This document shows, one piece after another, positions 30,101 to 43,300 of a stretch of 64,000 bases of DNA. The notes beneath the pieces were generated by a model. The model ran no database searches, was not told where the DNA came from, and worked only from the letters and a program-made list of their open reading frames with translations. Source of the DNA: Amphiura filiformis (lineage: Eukaryota; Echinodermata; Ophiuroidea; Amphilepidida; Amphiuridae); assembly GCF_039555335.1 (NCBI RefSeq), contig NC_092637.1:124001-188000 (forward strand), in the 5' to 3' direction. The number at the start of each line of letters is the position of its first letter. The first letter of the stretch is position 1. Both the position numbers and the translations under genes were made by a program.

Positions 30101-31308
30101 ATTGATATCGAGAAAGTTTTGCACATTACATGTATAGGATGTTGAAAAGTGCAACTTTTTTTAAAGCATCAATTTTGTAAAATGTGATTATTTTTGACCA
30201 ATACGAAATGATTTTGAGAAGGGATAACTTTGCTAGGGTAGCAAAACGATGCCTCTATTCACAGGTTTTTTTTAATTTTTCAAATCAACCAAGTTATTGA
30301 AAGAAAGGTTTTGTAACTCCTAAATTGATTTTACCATTTTTGAAACACCGACTCAATAAAACCTAGAAAAACCCCGTACATTTCAATGAATCATTGTTTT
30401 CTACTGCAAGATGATTGCATGGGTAATTGTATACATAAAAAATTAAAGACAACAAAAACATTGATATCGAGAATGTTTTTGTACATTAAATGTATAGGAT
30501 GTGGAAAGGTGCAACTTTTCAGAAAGCACTATTTTGGAAAATGTTATAATTTTGGCCAAAACAAAATGATTTTTAAAATAATGAACTTTGGGAGGGTAGG
30601 AAAATGATTCCTTTATTCACAGGTTTTTAAATTCTTCAAATCAACGAAATCTATGTCAAGTTATGCAAAGTTATGTTTTGTAATTTTAAGGGGGAGTTAT
30701 TTTTTGTGAACACTTTAGTACATATTAGGATGGTACTATAAATTTGTGACTATTTTTGCATTAAAAAAATAATAACACACTGGTAACAAAAGTTATGTGT
30801 ATTATAGGGGCAAGGCTTTTCAGTGACACCAGACAAGCGGTATGTATATATGTTAAGAAAAGAGGTACCACTAGAATGTACCTCATTTCTTAACATATAA
30901 TGAACCACTTGTCTTGAATCACTGAAATTTCAGTGTGGTAACTGCATTCCTTGCTCCTATAATATACATAACTTTTGTTACCAGTGTGTAGTTATATATT
31001 GGGAAAAATGCGAAATTAGTCACAAAATTTATTAGGGGGTGTAGTACCACCTTAATAAGACATATTATTAATAAGACATTGGTCCTTTCAAAAGTAATGC
31101 GTACCTGCTGTTGTCATTTGACGTGTGGTAGGTGATATGGTAGAAGGTGATGCAGTGGTCGGAGCCACTGTGGTAGTTGGACCTAAATTGAAAACAGAAA
31201 GGTGAAACTAGCACAAGATACATGTTATTGTGGCTATGCAATCTTTAAACATGTGAAAAGTTGATTCCATTGGCAATTTTTATTATTATTATAATTATTA
31301 TTATTATT

Positions 31309-31386
<78 letters not shown>

Positions 31387-34300
31387 TATGATTATTATTA
31401 TAACAATAATAATATCTATATAGCTAAAAGCGTTTCTCACTTAGTCATTACTTTACTACTTTTGTTGAAATACCGTAGAATTCCGTCTAGAAGCATATAT
31501 GCCTCTAAACGAGGATTTTTTTAACGAAAGATATGAAAGGCCAATACCCTTCTCAAAAACATTGCAATAGATTGGTCTTACAAATATACATGTTTGTACA
31601 GCCGCCTTTATCAGTAATATAGTTGTTCAAACTCCAAATAACGTTTTTGTTGAGAGTGTCTGCCTCTTGTCTCTTGTGTCAAAAAAACCTCGTTTAGAGG
31701 CATATATATGCTTGTAGACGGAATTTTACGGTACTCCATTTAAGGGCAAATGAAATAAAATTACATAACTGTTTATCTATTTATCTTACAATCTATCTCA
31801 TCGGACATATCAATATCTCTGCAGTCATCTCTTCCATTACACACGTGTTGAGGAGGAATACACCGCATGTTAGCACATCGGAAATGGTCTTCATTTGGGC
31901 ATGGACCTAAAGGGGTTGGAACAGAAACAACAGGCAATAATGTTAGTGTTACTACATCATTGAATCAACTGCAAATGACAAAAGTTTTAAACGTATTCTA
32001 GTTTTTCAGAAAAGCGCAGTGATTTATAGTGCGCTGCGCACAGGCACAATGCCTAGACGTTGACCCCACAAACCTCAGCACACTTTAAATGTTTCATATG
32101 AACAACACTACAACAATATTTTTAAAATGTTTTCAAATTATATTTTAAACATTTGTTGGTAAACATTTTCCAACATTTTTAATTGCTCTGCTTCAAACGG
32201 TTTTGAATGTTATTAAAACATTATATACCTTTTATATGCCCTTGCAAAACGCTTTGTGTTTGCTGCTGAACGTATAGGTAAAAGCAGAAAGTATTTTTAT
32301 TCCGTTGTTCAGCAGCGCCTTAAATATGTATTGTACGCTCAGATACCCTTTATAACGAATGGTTTTATGTAGCGCAATCGCAATTATGCAATGTATCACA
32401 AATTATTAAAGCATTACCTAACTCCACAATGATTGATTACCAGCCTAAATATCCTAAGAAAAGAAACATAAAGTAGAAATGTTCCTGTGCATCTTCCCTT
32501 TTAAAAAGCCACTGTTTTGAGTAAATAAAAAACACAATTTTACGCATTTCGCATGCACTGACCCGTCTCGTATACCAAAATTTGGAGTCTACAATAATCT
32601 GAAATTGAAAATTTATCTCCCGTCAATATATGAATGGAGCATAGTAGATATTTAATACGAATAGAACAGATAAAACAATGACATTAGGCAAAAAAAAAAA
32701 AAAAAAAAAAAAAAAAGGTTCGTCTCAAAGCTTGCGCGCGCGTTTGTAAAATCCCACGATTTGACCAAAAACAAATGCGGAAATGTTTTTATTTCAAATT
32801 TTTTTTTATATATTTTTTTCCTGAAAAAATCGGCGACAATCAGACTTTTTTCTCAAAATACCATGAAAAAAGTCGGAATAAAAAAAAATCACATTTCGCA
32901 TTTGTTTTAAAATTTCTCGTGAGCTTTGAGACAAACCTTTTTTTTTGGCCTTACACAACTGACATGGCTTCTGTACACACATGTGACATGGTATTTGTTC
33001 AGATATACCTCATCATGTCTTAGAAGAAATTCATGCTGTTCTAAGGATTTGTTGCATTTATCACTTTAAATATTACTAATATTATTAGTAATTATTCTGG
33101 AAACAAAAAATTGGACTCACAATTTGTTTCATCTGCATTTGTTTCTATGCAATCTACAAAATCGTCACAAACGAATCCTCCTGGAATGCATGGTCCGTAT
33201 TCTGAACAGGAAAACTCGCCTGCATCGCATGAACCTAGAAACAAGAATGGGTTATATTGAATTTGTTTATATTCTTCTTTTAAATATTGTAACAGTTCGG
33301 AGATTAGAGAAACACGTAACCATGGTAACACACACTATAGCAAAACATACATGTTAAGAACGAATCAGCATTTATCATGCTCTTCTTTAGAGGTAATAAT
33401 AATGCCATCGTACATTTACACTTTGGTAATTTTATTATTTTGTCGGTCACCCACCTTTGCACAGTATTTTTGTGGGGCCTGAGAGCACATCAGACATATC
33501 GAATTGCATTCTGAATACCTTCTGATATCAAATAATTTTGACTTTTTGAAATTCGCGATATAATACAAATTTTATGGATGCATGAAAAAACTTTCCAAAA
33601 ACTTGACAACCATCTTACAATTTCTCTCATCTGAGTTATCGCCACAATCGTCTATATCGTTGCATATCAGGTCAGGAGCAATACATCGGAGGTTATCACA
33701 CCGGAAGTACCCTTCTTGTTTGCATTCACCTATAAAAATTGAACAACATTAATATTTATGTTTAATAGAATCAACAGTATAAATCTTAAAAATAATGGAA
33801 CCTGATATAGTCACAATTTGTATTGTCAATGTTGATTAGCATTGACCATTTTGACTCACACTCAACTTTTACACTCATTTCGGATACACTTTGTACCCGT
33901 CGCACCACCACGGCGGTAAATGTAACCCGTCCCCTACATCCAGACTTTTTACCCTAAAATACATACTACGAAGGATATTCCAAAGAGATATAAATACAGC
34001 TCTATTGCTTGACAAGCTAAGTGACAACTTACCATATTTTAAATACATACATACATCAAATATGTTTCAAACAATAAAACTAGTATGCTTTTCTAGCCTA
34101 GTGGATATTGTAACTTAATTTAATTATAATTTGACTCACAATATCTCTCATCTTCATATGTTTCGTTGCAATCTACAAACTCGTCACAAATATATATATT
34201 TTCCATGCATTCTCCACCAGGTGAGCACGTAAAGTGACCGTCATCGCAAAGACCTGAAAAAATGAACGATTTATATAAATAAACAGCATATCAGAATCAT

Positions 34301-37300
34301 GTAAACACACATATTCGCCGTAGAAGTGACATAATAATCGGATTAACTACCATAGCCATAGATGAATACAATTGTTGAATATATCGCCCTGCACAATATG
34401 CAGGTTGCACTCATCACCTGTGTCTGTCTGCAATCATAGAATGAACACAATACCACTCTTTTTGAAGATACACTAATCTTACAGGTGCGAAGGATCATCA
34501 TGATATGAATATTCTATAGAATTACGATCCAGGTCGTTATCCTTGTTTTTTGACATCTATGGTTCAATCCATAGGTACCGCATGAACGTTGTAGTGCAGT
34601 GCGATATATTCAAAATTGTATTCATCTATTGCTATGGTAGTTAATCCGATTAATTACGTCACTTCTACGGCACATTGGCAAAACAAGTTTGAAATTACAG
34701 CTTACCTGAATTAGTTGTCATGAAAACCTCTGCGGTACTTGGTAGGAACGATGTAGTGGGTGATGCTGTAGTAGGACCTAAATTGAAGAAATCGAATAAT
34801 ACTCTACTTCACAATCTATTTAATTAAATTTAACAGATACACACATTTGGACATATAATTGGCATATAAATGGTTAACCAATATTTTGCTTCAAAACATG
34901 ACATTTGTTGAATAAAGTCAATAACACAATAGAAAGACCAATGTGTAGTTGTAAGCGAGATCATTAATATTATCATTAAGCATTTTGAAATTGCATTGCA
35001 TGAATTTTATGTCCAAAATATTAGAAATAAATAAACAAAAAACAAAATAAAATCGACCAACGGAGCAGATATACTGAACTAGGCCACAAAGAATATGACC
35101 TAAACTTTTAATAAAAAATCGACATAACAGTAATAACTGGTGTGACAATTGGCTTCAATTAGTTGTTACGAGCGCAAAAATACAATAAGCTTACAATTTG
35201 CCTCATCTGAGTTGTCGCCACATTCATCCATCCCATTACAGAACAGTTCAGGAGCAATACATCGTGCGTTAGGACAACGGAGATCGCCTTCTTTTGGACA
35301 TGCACCTGTAGTTCGAAAAAAACACGATGATTTACGCTGTGTCTTATATTGTTAAAAAGCTGTAATTGGTTTATGCTTATGCCCCTGTCACACATCGCCG
35401 GATCAGTTTAATTTAGTAATTATGTTGTTGTTTGTTTTGTGTTCATATGTCCTTGCATCATCCGCCAAATGTGGTTCGTGTTAGGTGATGTAGTAAGTCT
35501 GTCGACATTGAACATGTTCGGTGTCCGATGTATGTAAGTATTCTCTTGTACATTTCCTGGGTTTGTTCCTTATTCTTTCGTTTATATGCTGCAGGTCTTC
35601 GGGAGGCTTCGCTTGTGCTGGCAACAGATGCATTACTGGCGAATGTAGGACGGAATTCAAGCTATAATTCTGACAATATTTGACTTACAATCGATTTCAT
35701 CTGCATATGATTCCTTGCAGTCTATAATAGCATCACACATATATATGTCTTCTATGCACGATCCGTTAAGTGCACAGGGAAAGAAATCGCTATCGCATAC
35801 ACCTGTGAACAAAAGATACAAAATGTGGTTTTAATGTAGATTAAGTTGGTGAGTATGAAGCAATCGTAATTTCAAATTACCCATTACAGGAGGATAAACA
35901 GGAGGTTATTTTTTATTGTAACATACCTGCAGTGGTTGGTTCTACTGTTGGCGTGGTCGGGCCTAAATAGAAAATAAAACAGTTAAGAATATACCCGTTT
36001 ACAATGTCGTATTCACAATGTATAATAACAACTATTTTTAGCATTACACTTTGAGTTTTGTATATATACGCGCCTGCATTAACGACGCTTTTTCTTCTCG
36101 CTATCCTTTGCCAACCAAATCAACGTTCCAATACGATGACACCAAAAGGCTCATACTTTTGAAGGCTATTAGGCACATATAACATTTAAGATTGAGGTCA
36201 CATCCCTGTCTGATGATTAAAAAAAATTGTTGTACAAAGGAGTATTAAGTGATGACTCCCATTTAAAGGTTGATTTCAAAAGAGTTGATTGACAACGAAG
36301 AACAAGAATTATATAAACTCATCTTACAATTTGTCTCATCGAAGTTGTCGCCACAATCATCTTCCCCGTCACATATCAGGTCAGGAGCAATACATCGTAT
36401 GTTAGGACAACGGACATGGGTATCCACTGGACATGGACCTAAATCATGTATCATGTTTGAGGTAATTAGAAAGTATTATACAAAATAGTAAAACAATATT
36501 AACTTTGGTTTAACACGTGAATTTTATTGGAAAAGGACATTTTGTGAAATGTTAAAATTTAGTAATAATGGATGTTCCACTTTGGTGGACGCTTGACAAC
36601 GCTCATCTCATCAGCTCATTGGACAGGAAAACATACCAGGTCTCGGACGCGCGGATGGGCGATATTTCACACACTGCCCATATGAACTAACGTTTACACA
36701 TCGTGGGCTGACAAATATATGGTTCCAACTAACATGAGAGAGATATCCATTTTAAGTTCACAAAAATATTATAGAAAACAAAATAAATGTAATCGAAAGT
36801 GAGTACGTTTAAAACTACTCCCCATTCCAGATAAATACAGCACTAATTTTTGGGATTAAAAAAATATGATCAAGTTCTGCAAAATAAATTATAGCTAAAT
36901 CCTAATCCTTTAGTTAGTCATAACTGGCAATAAAAATAAAATTTTAATATTTGGCCAATTTCTTGAAAAAAGAGCCAAAAAAAAATGCATTTTTGTCATG
37001 TTTTCTGACAATCGAGTCACAAAAATCAAGGACTTGGAACAAGTCTAACTTCATTCAAAATCTTGAGTAGATGCTGCAATTTTGTTCTAATTCCCACTTT
37101 TTTGTGTTACTATAATTAAATAATGGGTTACAAAAATGAAACATGTCTTTTCCAAAAACTAGAATGCACCAACTGAATCTTAGTACAAGTCTTTGAGCTT
37201 GATTGTCACAGCATACAAAAAACGCCCTAAAAACGCATGTTTTTGGCCCTTATTTCCAAAAATTGGCCAAATATTAAAATTATCCTTTTATTGCCAGTTA

Positions 37301-40300
37301 GGACTAACTAAAGGATTAGGATTTAGCTATGTTTCATTTGGCAAAACAGGATAATATTTTTTTTTATCCCAAAAAATTAGTGCTGTATTTTTCTGGAATA
37401 GGGAGTAGTATTATACTAACCTAGGCCAAAGCTGGTCATTCAATTTAAGGAAGTGCCGTGTTACAGCACGAAACGTCATTGAGGTATGTCAACATCACCT
37501 ATTTTATATTGGATTTGTTTTAGAACATTGTAAATAACAATCTTTTTTTTTTTTTTTGATATTTGAAATGATTTGAGTTGGATAAGTTCAAAGCGACTTA
37601 CAGCCCATTTCATCTGCCCTGGTTTCAATGCAATCTATAAGTGAATCACACTGTAATCCTTCATCAATACATGGTCCATCTCTCGAACAGGCAAAGTTTC
37701 CAATATCGCATGGATCTAAAACGAAAAAAGTAAAAAGTAAATCCCACAAAATTGCGTCGTCTCAGCCTTCACCTATCTTTGCATTTTTATTTCGGAACTT
37801 GGGAGATGGGGATGGTGGTGGTGGTAAGTCGCCGCTATAAAGGGTGCGTGAGGCAACTCAAATTACCTGTAAAGCTCGAGCGTACACAAAAGAGACTTCG
37901 TGCCTAAGATGAGTGATGTCGCTAGGTCTGAACGTTGTACCAGCGTTAGCTGAATTCAAGTATGCTTGGAGAGTACAGACATGGAATATTCTAATATATG
38001 TGTAATTAATCTATGGGGTTTTTTTATCTATCGCTGAGATTACTCCACAAAAGGGTTGCCTATGTGTGCGGCAGTGCATGAAAGTGTCATAGGGGCACGG
38101 CTTGTGCCCCCACTCAGACCCTGTGTCCCCCAATCATGGTCGGTGACCTCCCCATGTGATGACACACGCTACGCCACTGGTTCATGACCCAGACATTGCA
38201 CACGTTATGCCGTCATTCAATCCCTAGGAGTGACCTTCGCACTGTTTTAGTTAATTAGGAGCCAGTAAAAAGGACACAATTGTTTAAGGCATGGTAATGT
38301 AATGATGAATTGGCGCAGAAGGAAATACATTGGTAGGCGTAAAGGAACAACATACCTGACTCAGTTGTCATTGCGAATTCGGTGGTAGTTTGTGGTTCTG
38401 TGGTAGCCAACAATGTCGTCAATGGTTCCGTCGTAGTCTCTAGTGTTGGACCTGAATTGAAAACAAATAGTAGAATGACTGAAAACTGATCCAAATACAA
38501 TCGGTAATATTGAGGAGTTCAGAACCAGAAAGCCGTGACTCACTAAGACCAGCTCTCACAAAATGTGTATAAAGTTAGCTCCTTGCTTTGGTCATCAAAA
38601 ATCAATATTTCCTCCCCAATGTCATTGTTTTCTATTGAATTACAATTGAATATATGAATACAAAAGCCACCCAAGTCCATACTTTGGCCAAATTGAGTTA
38701 AGCATGGGAAAGTGTTGCTATACATAGGCCTGGCATATGTGTGAAAGAACAACTCAAATTCATCCTCTGTGTCTATTGAGCATGTGAAAATAGCATGTAT
38801 GAAAGAATCAACCCAAGTCCATGATTTGAGTCTTGTAACACATTGATTGAAATCCAGTATGTATAAAAGTCCACTTGTAACACATTCATTGCTGGAGAGT
38901 GACTTTTGGAAAAAATGGGTTTAATCAAGGAAAGTGTGTGGTTTATATTACATGGCAGAATGCTTATCAACATTATACATAACTCGTCGTCCATATTCCA
39001 TAGTGGCGTATAGTGGGGCGCCGCGAATTAACAACATTTCGAGAAAATCGGGTTTGAAGAAATGCCAATTTAAAATCGAGTTGTGTAAATCAGACATTCA
39101 TTATATTTTGTAAATGATGTGAAATTTCTGTAGTAAACTAAATAGATTTTATTGTTATATATTTTTCAAAAGAAATAAATACATACTATTGCTGGCAAAC
39201 TGAAAATAAAACTATACGTCACTATGGAAAACGAACAAAACGCAATACCCTAACCTAACGTTAACCGTACGCCACCTCGGTCGCCGTGTAATCTATATGG
39301 CGTTACTTTTCGTCGTTCGTATTCCATAGTGGCGTATAGGTCCGATACGTGTACGCCACTATGACATACGATGTTTTTCATTTTGCCGATATTTCATAAT
39401 TATAAAATGTGTATAAAAAGTGGCGTATGGTCGATACGCCACTATGGAATACGAAAAATGTCACTTTGTAACTATACGCCACATTTAATTAATTAATTAC
39501 TAATTAATTAGCTAATTATGACTGATGAGACTTAGAAAAAAATGAAAGAGGACATAATTAAAAACATATGTGCCAATTTTCAAAAAAATTACCAAAAATC
39601 ACTATACGCCACTATGGAATACAGCCGACGAACTGTGTGCTTTATTTTGTATTATCTTACAAGTGGTAATCTCATTCCAACATTATTGTCTTAGTATATG
39701 ATTCAAAAAACCAAGTCCATTAAAAATTTAAAATGAACCCCACGAAGTCCCTGAAATGCTAATCGTCATACCTAATACAGTTTAACCCACCCATTTGCAC
39801 GTATAACTTACCATATTGACCAGGTAAATCTAACTAAAGGAATTAAAATGATACACAGGTTTTTTTTTTCTCAAAATCGCTTCCCATGGACTTGGGTGGG
39901 TTTTGGATTCATGTATTCAATTGATCTTACAATCCATTTCATCGTAGTTGTCGCCGTATTCATCTTCACCATTACATATCAGGTCAGTGAACGGCTCTTT
40001 TCAGAGCCACCAAAACCTTTAAAATTACAGATAGGAGAGATCTGCTTGTTCTCTGTTGACAAGGGGCATCAGTAGGCATGAGGCGGCGTACATGTCTCAT
40101 TCTTAGGTACTTTGTCCTGAAGAAGTCAGAGTTACTCCTGACGAAAGCTTGACAGGTCTAAACTTGTGCGACGGCGAATCCGCTAAAACCGACTAATCAA
40201 CCTGATATTAATAATTATTCATATTTCTTAATTGAAATAGAAATGAGTACAATTGATCTTACAATCCATTTCATCAGAGTTGTCGCCGCATTCATCTGCA

Positions 40301-43300
40301 CCATTACACATTAGGTCAGGAGCAATACACCGTAAATTAGAACATCGGAAATCGCCTTCCTGTGGACATGGACCTATAACACGTGTAATGGCTTGAGTTA
40401 ACATAGTTAATAGTATGAACATGAATTATATGTAGTAGGGTAACCGTAGGTGACATAATATTATCAGAGAGCTAGGGATATTAAAAATGAGAATTTTGTG
40501 GTAGATAAGAAAACTCAATTTTGTATACATCTCAAGTCAAAAATCAAAAGTTCTCGAAAAGTTCTTTAAGAAAACTTACTGAGAATAAGAAAAACATTGT
40601 GAAAATATAATAATATTTATTGGTTAACCCTAACCCTCCTGAATACTACAAAATACTACTTGATATATGCGCTGTTCGTGCATGCATCCCACGTGGTGTG
40701 ATGACGCAATCGCCGTAAGTGATATATAGGCACGGTTTCGCTGGCCAGCGAAGCTCAAGACCCGTGGCAAAGTGTCGCCGACCGAGTGCTTGGCATGCGA
40801 GGGGTCTTAGGTTCGAATCCCACCCAGAGCAAATATCTTCTTTCCTTCTTTTCTCTCTTTATTCTTTCCTTCTTTCCCTTCCCGTCGCCAAAAAGCCTTT
40901 AGTTTGATTTTGCACTTTTTTGGCAACTGAACTCACAGCCGATCTCGTCTGTTTTTGTTTCTTCGCAATCAAGATATTCGTCGCATACAAAATGGTCTGG
41001 AATGCATGGCCCCATAGCAGAACAAGCAAACAAGCCTAAATCGCATGGATCTGGAAAAGACAGTTTGGAATCATGACATGAAAAAACATGTATAGTATCG
41101 AACTAGTCATAACGAAATAGTCGGATAGAACTTGCTTGTGAATGTAAAGTTGGGTATTACTAAAAGTTTTGGGTTTTTTAGATGTACTGAATAAAAATAT
41201 AACAGGTGAACAATGGACGCAGTTAAAACTTATTTCAAAATATTCCTTAAGACAGCAATTTAAATTGACCTATCTACTACTAATCAGTCTGAATTTCTTG
41301 GCGAAAACGCCAACGGTTGTTATTGGCTCCGAATCCTTGTGACTTGAGGAATATTTTAATATAGCTTTTAACCAAATCAGAACAATATGGTGTTACGAGT
41401 CGTACTTGACTCAAGGCCAAAATCACCTTTTACCCGAACTCACACGAATGCACAACACAAATACACTGTTTATTTAAGCTAACAAAATCTAAGTCTTTAA
41501 TTGAAAATAGAGTATGATTGGTACATATAATAACAATATCGCATATACAATAAAATCACACAATGACAGTTTTACTCTATGACTACTTAACCAGCTGTCT
41601 TCTTGTTGGTGATCCTAGAGTTCTTGCAATGTTCTGGACGACTGATGTAATATATCCTTATTCGCTTGTCCTGCGAAAATCAGCGAAGTCCATAGTACAC
41701 TTGCATTTATAATCCTTGCGTATAAAATCCTCATACGAAAATGATGATGCTTCCTCCAATCTCCTTTGCGCTGCTATCTCCACAAATATATCTCCTTGCG
41801 CTGCTTTCTCCAAAAATGGTGTTTCTTTCACCATTCTCTCTTTCTCCAGGGAACAGGTTTCTTTAACACAGCTCCGCTGTTTTTTGACAGATGCGTGGCC
41901 TCACAAACCCAGCAAACTCCAGCAATTTGACAGAAGAACTTTTAATCCTTTGATGAGGAAGAGCACTTTTGTGTGCTCGCTGTCTTCTTCGTTGCTGTAT
42001 TAAAATTAGCTCAATTATTGGCTATATAAACTGGTTAAAATGCACTTCTTTTTTGAAGCACGAAGACCATCACACACATGTGGAGTTTCTCAATCTCCCA
42101 CGGCATTCTGTAAAGTCCCAACAAAAACCTCCAGCTTTTTATATCAGTACTCATGCAAAAAACTCATCATCTATTAATAAACCATTACTTCAATCACATT
42201 TTCACAACATTGCTGCAATCTTGGGATTTCCCAAGATTAATTATACACATTCACATTACATCACTTCCTGGGGGTTTTTCCTGATGGTGCAATAATGAAC
42301 TGGGGCTTTCCAAGTTCCAAACATAGCTCTGACTTTGTTTACAATAATTTGGGGAATTCCAAAATACAAGGGGTTTCCCATCTCATGAAATACTTTCAGC
42401 TTGTAAACAAAGTTAAATAATTAAATTAAATTAAATTACTCAGGGCACATCACACCCTCCCCCTTAAAAGAAGAAAGTTCGAATGTAATGAAAACTTTCT
42501 TAAATGTTTTCTTCTTTTACATCAACTTCAACATATTATCAACTTTGAGTATTTAACTCATCATACACAGTGACTACTTGTCACATACAACTTCCCTTTT
42601 AAAGGAAATTTTTATTTGTCAGGTTTTCTTATGCAATTCTGGACAGGGCATCAGCCATTACATTGTCTTTTCCCTTAATATGTTTGATGTCCAGATTGTA
42701 CTCTTGCAAGGTCAAACTCCACCTCACCAGTCTTTGGTTTTTGTTCTTCATCCTGTTGATGAAGGTGAGGGGATTGTGATCTGTGAAAACAAGCACAGGG
42801 TATACTGTGGTACCCAAATACACATCAAAATGTAGCAATGCTAATAGCAATGCTAAACACTCCTTCTCAATTGTGGAGTAATTTCTCTGGTGCTTGTTGA
42901 ATTTCCTTGAAAAGTAACAAATGGGGTGATCTATTTGGTCTTCATCCTCTTGCATCAACACCTCCACAGCCTATGTCACTGGCATCAACAGTCAACTTGA
43001 ACTGCTTCTGAAAATTAGGTGCAGTAAGCACTGGTGAACTCATGAGTATCGATTTGACTTTGTGAAAAGCATTTTCACACTGTTCTGACCAAATGAATTT
43101 TGCATCTTTCTTCAACAAATCAGTCAAAGGACTTGCTATCTCTGAAAAGTTTGGACAGAACTTTCTATAATAGCCAACCATTCCTAGAAATCTCATGAGT
43201 GCCTTCTTGTTTACAGGTGTGGGGTATTGCTCAATTGCTTCAACTTTGGCTTTGATAGGTTTCACCTGACCTTGACCTACAACATATCCTAAGTATGTGA

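Noticed and set aside
31234-31524. Frames of poly-Ile and poly-Asn
   Set aside because: Translation of the TAA microsatellite.
33455-33478. Possible 24-base linker exon between A 33619 and B 33121
   Set aside because: Splice sites and phase fit, but the peptide (PTKILCK) has a Cys and is not linker-like; too weak to call.
33850-33935. Possible decayed type B exon
   Set aside because: A GTGAGT donor-like site and a VEC ending are present, but Cys spacing is lost; at most a relic.
37455-37492. GTGC/GCAC hairpin followed by GAAACGTC
   Set aside because: The CTGATGA box is not present (nearest is TTAAGGA); possibly a decayed hammerhead, not supported.
39848-40075. Plus-strand 75-codon frame repeated in the tandem copies
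   Set aside because: Runs across the antisense of an LDLa relic and the histone-type stem-loop; no coherent protein.
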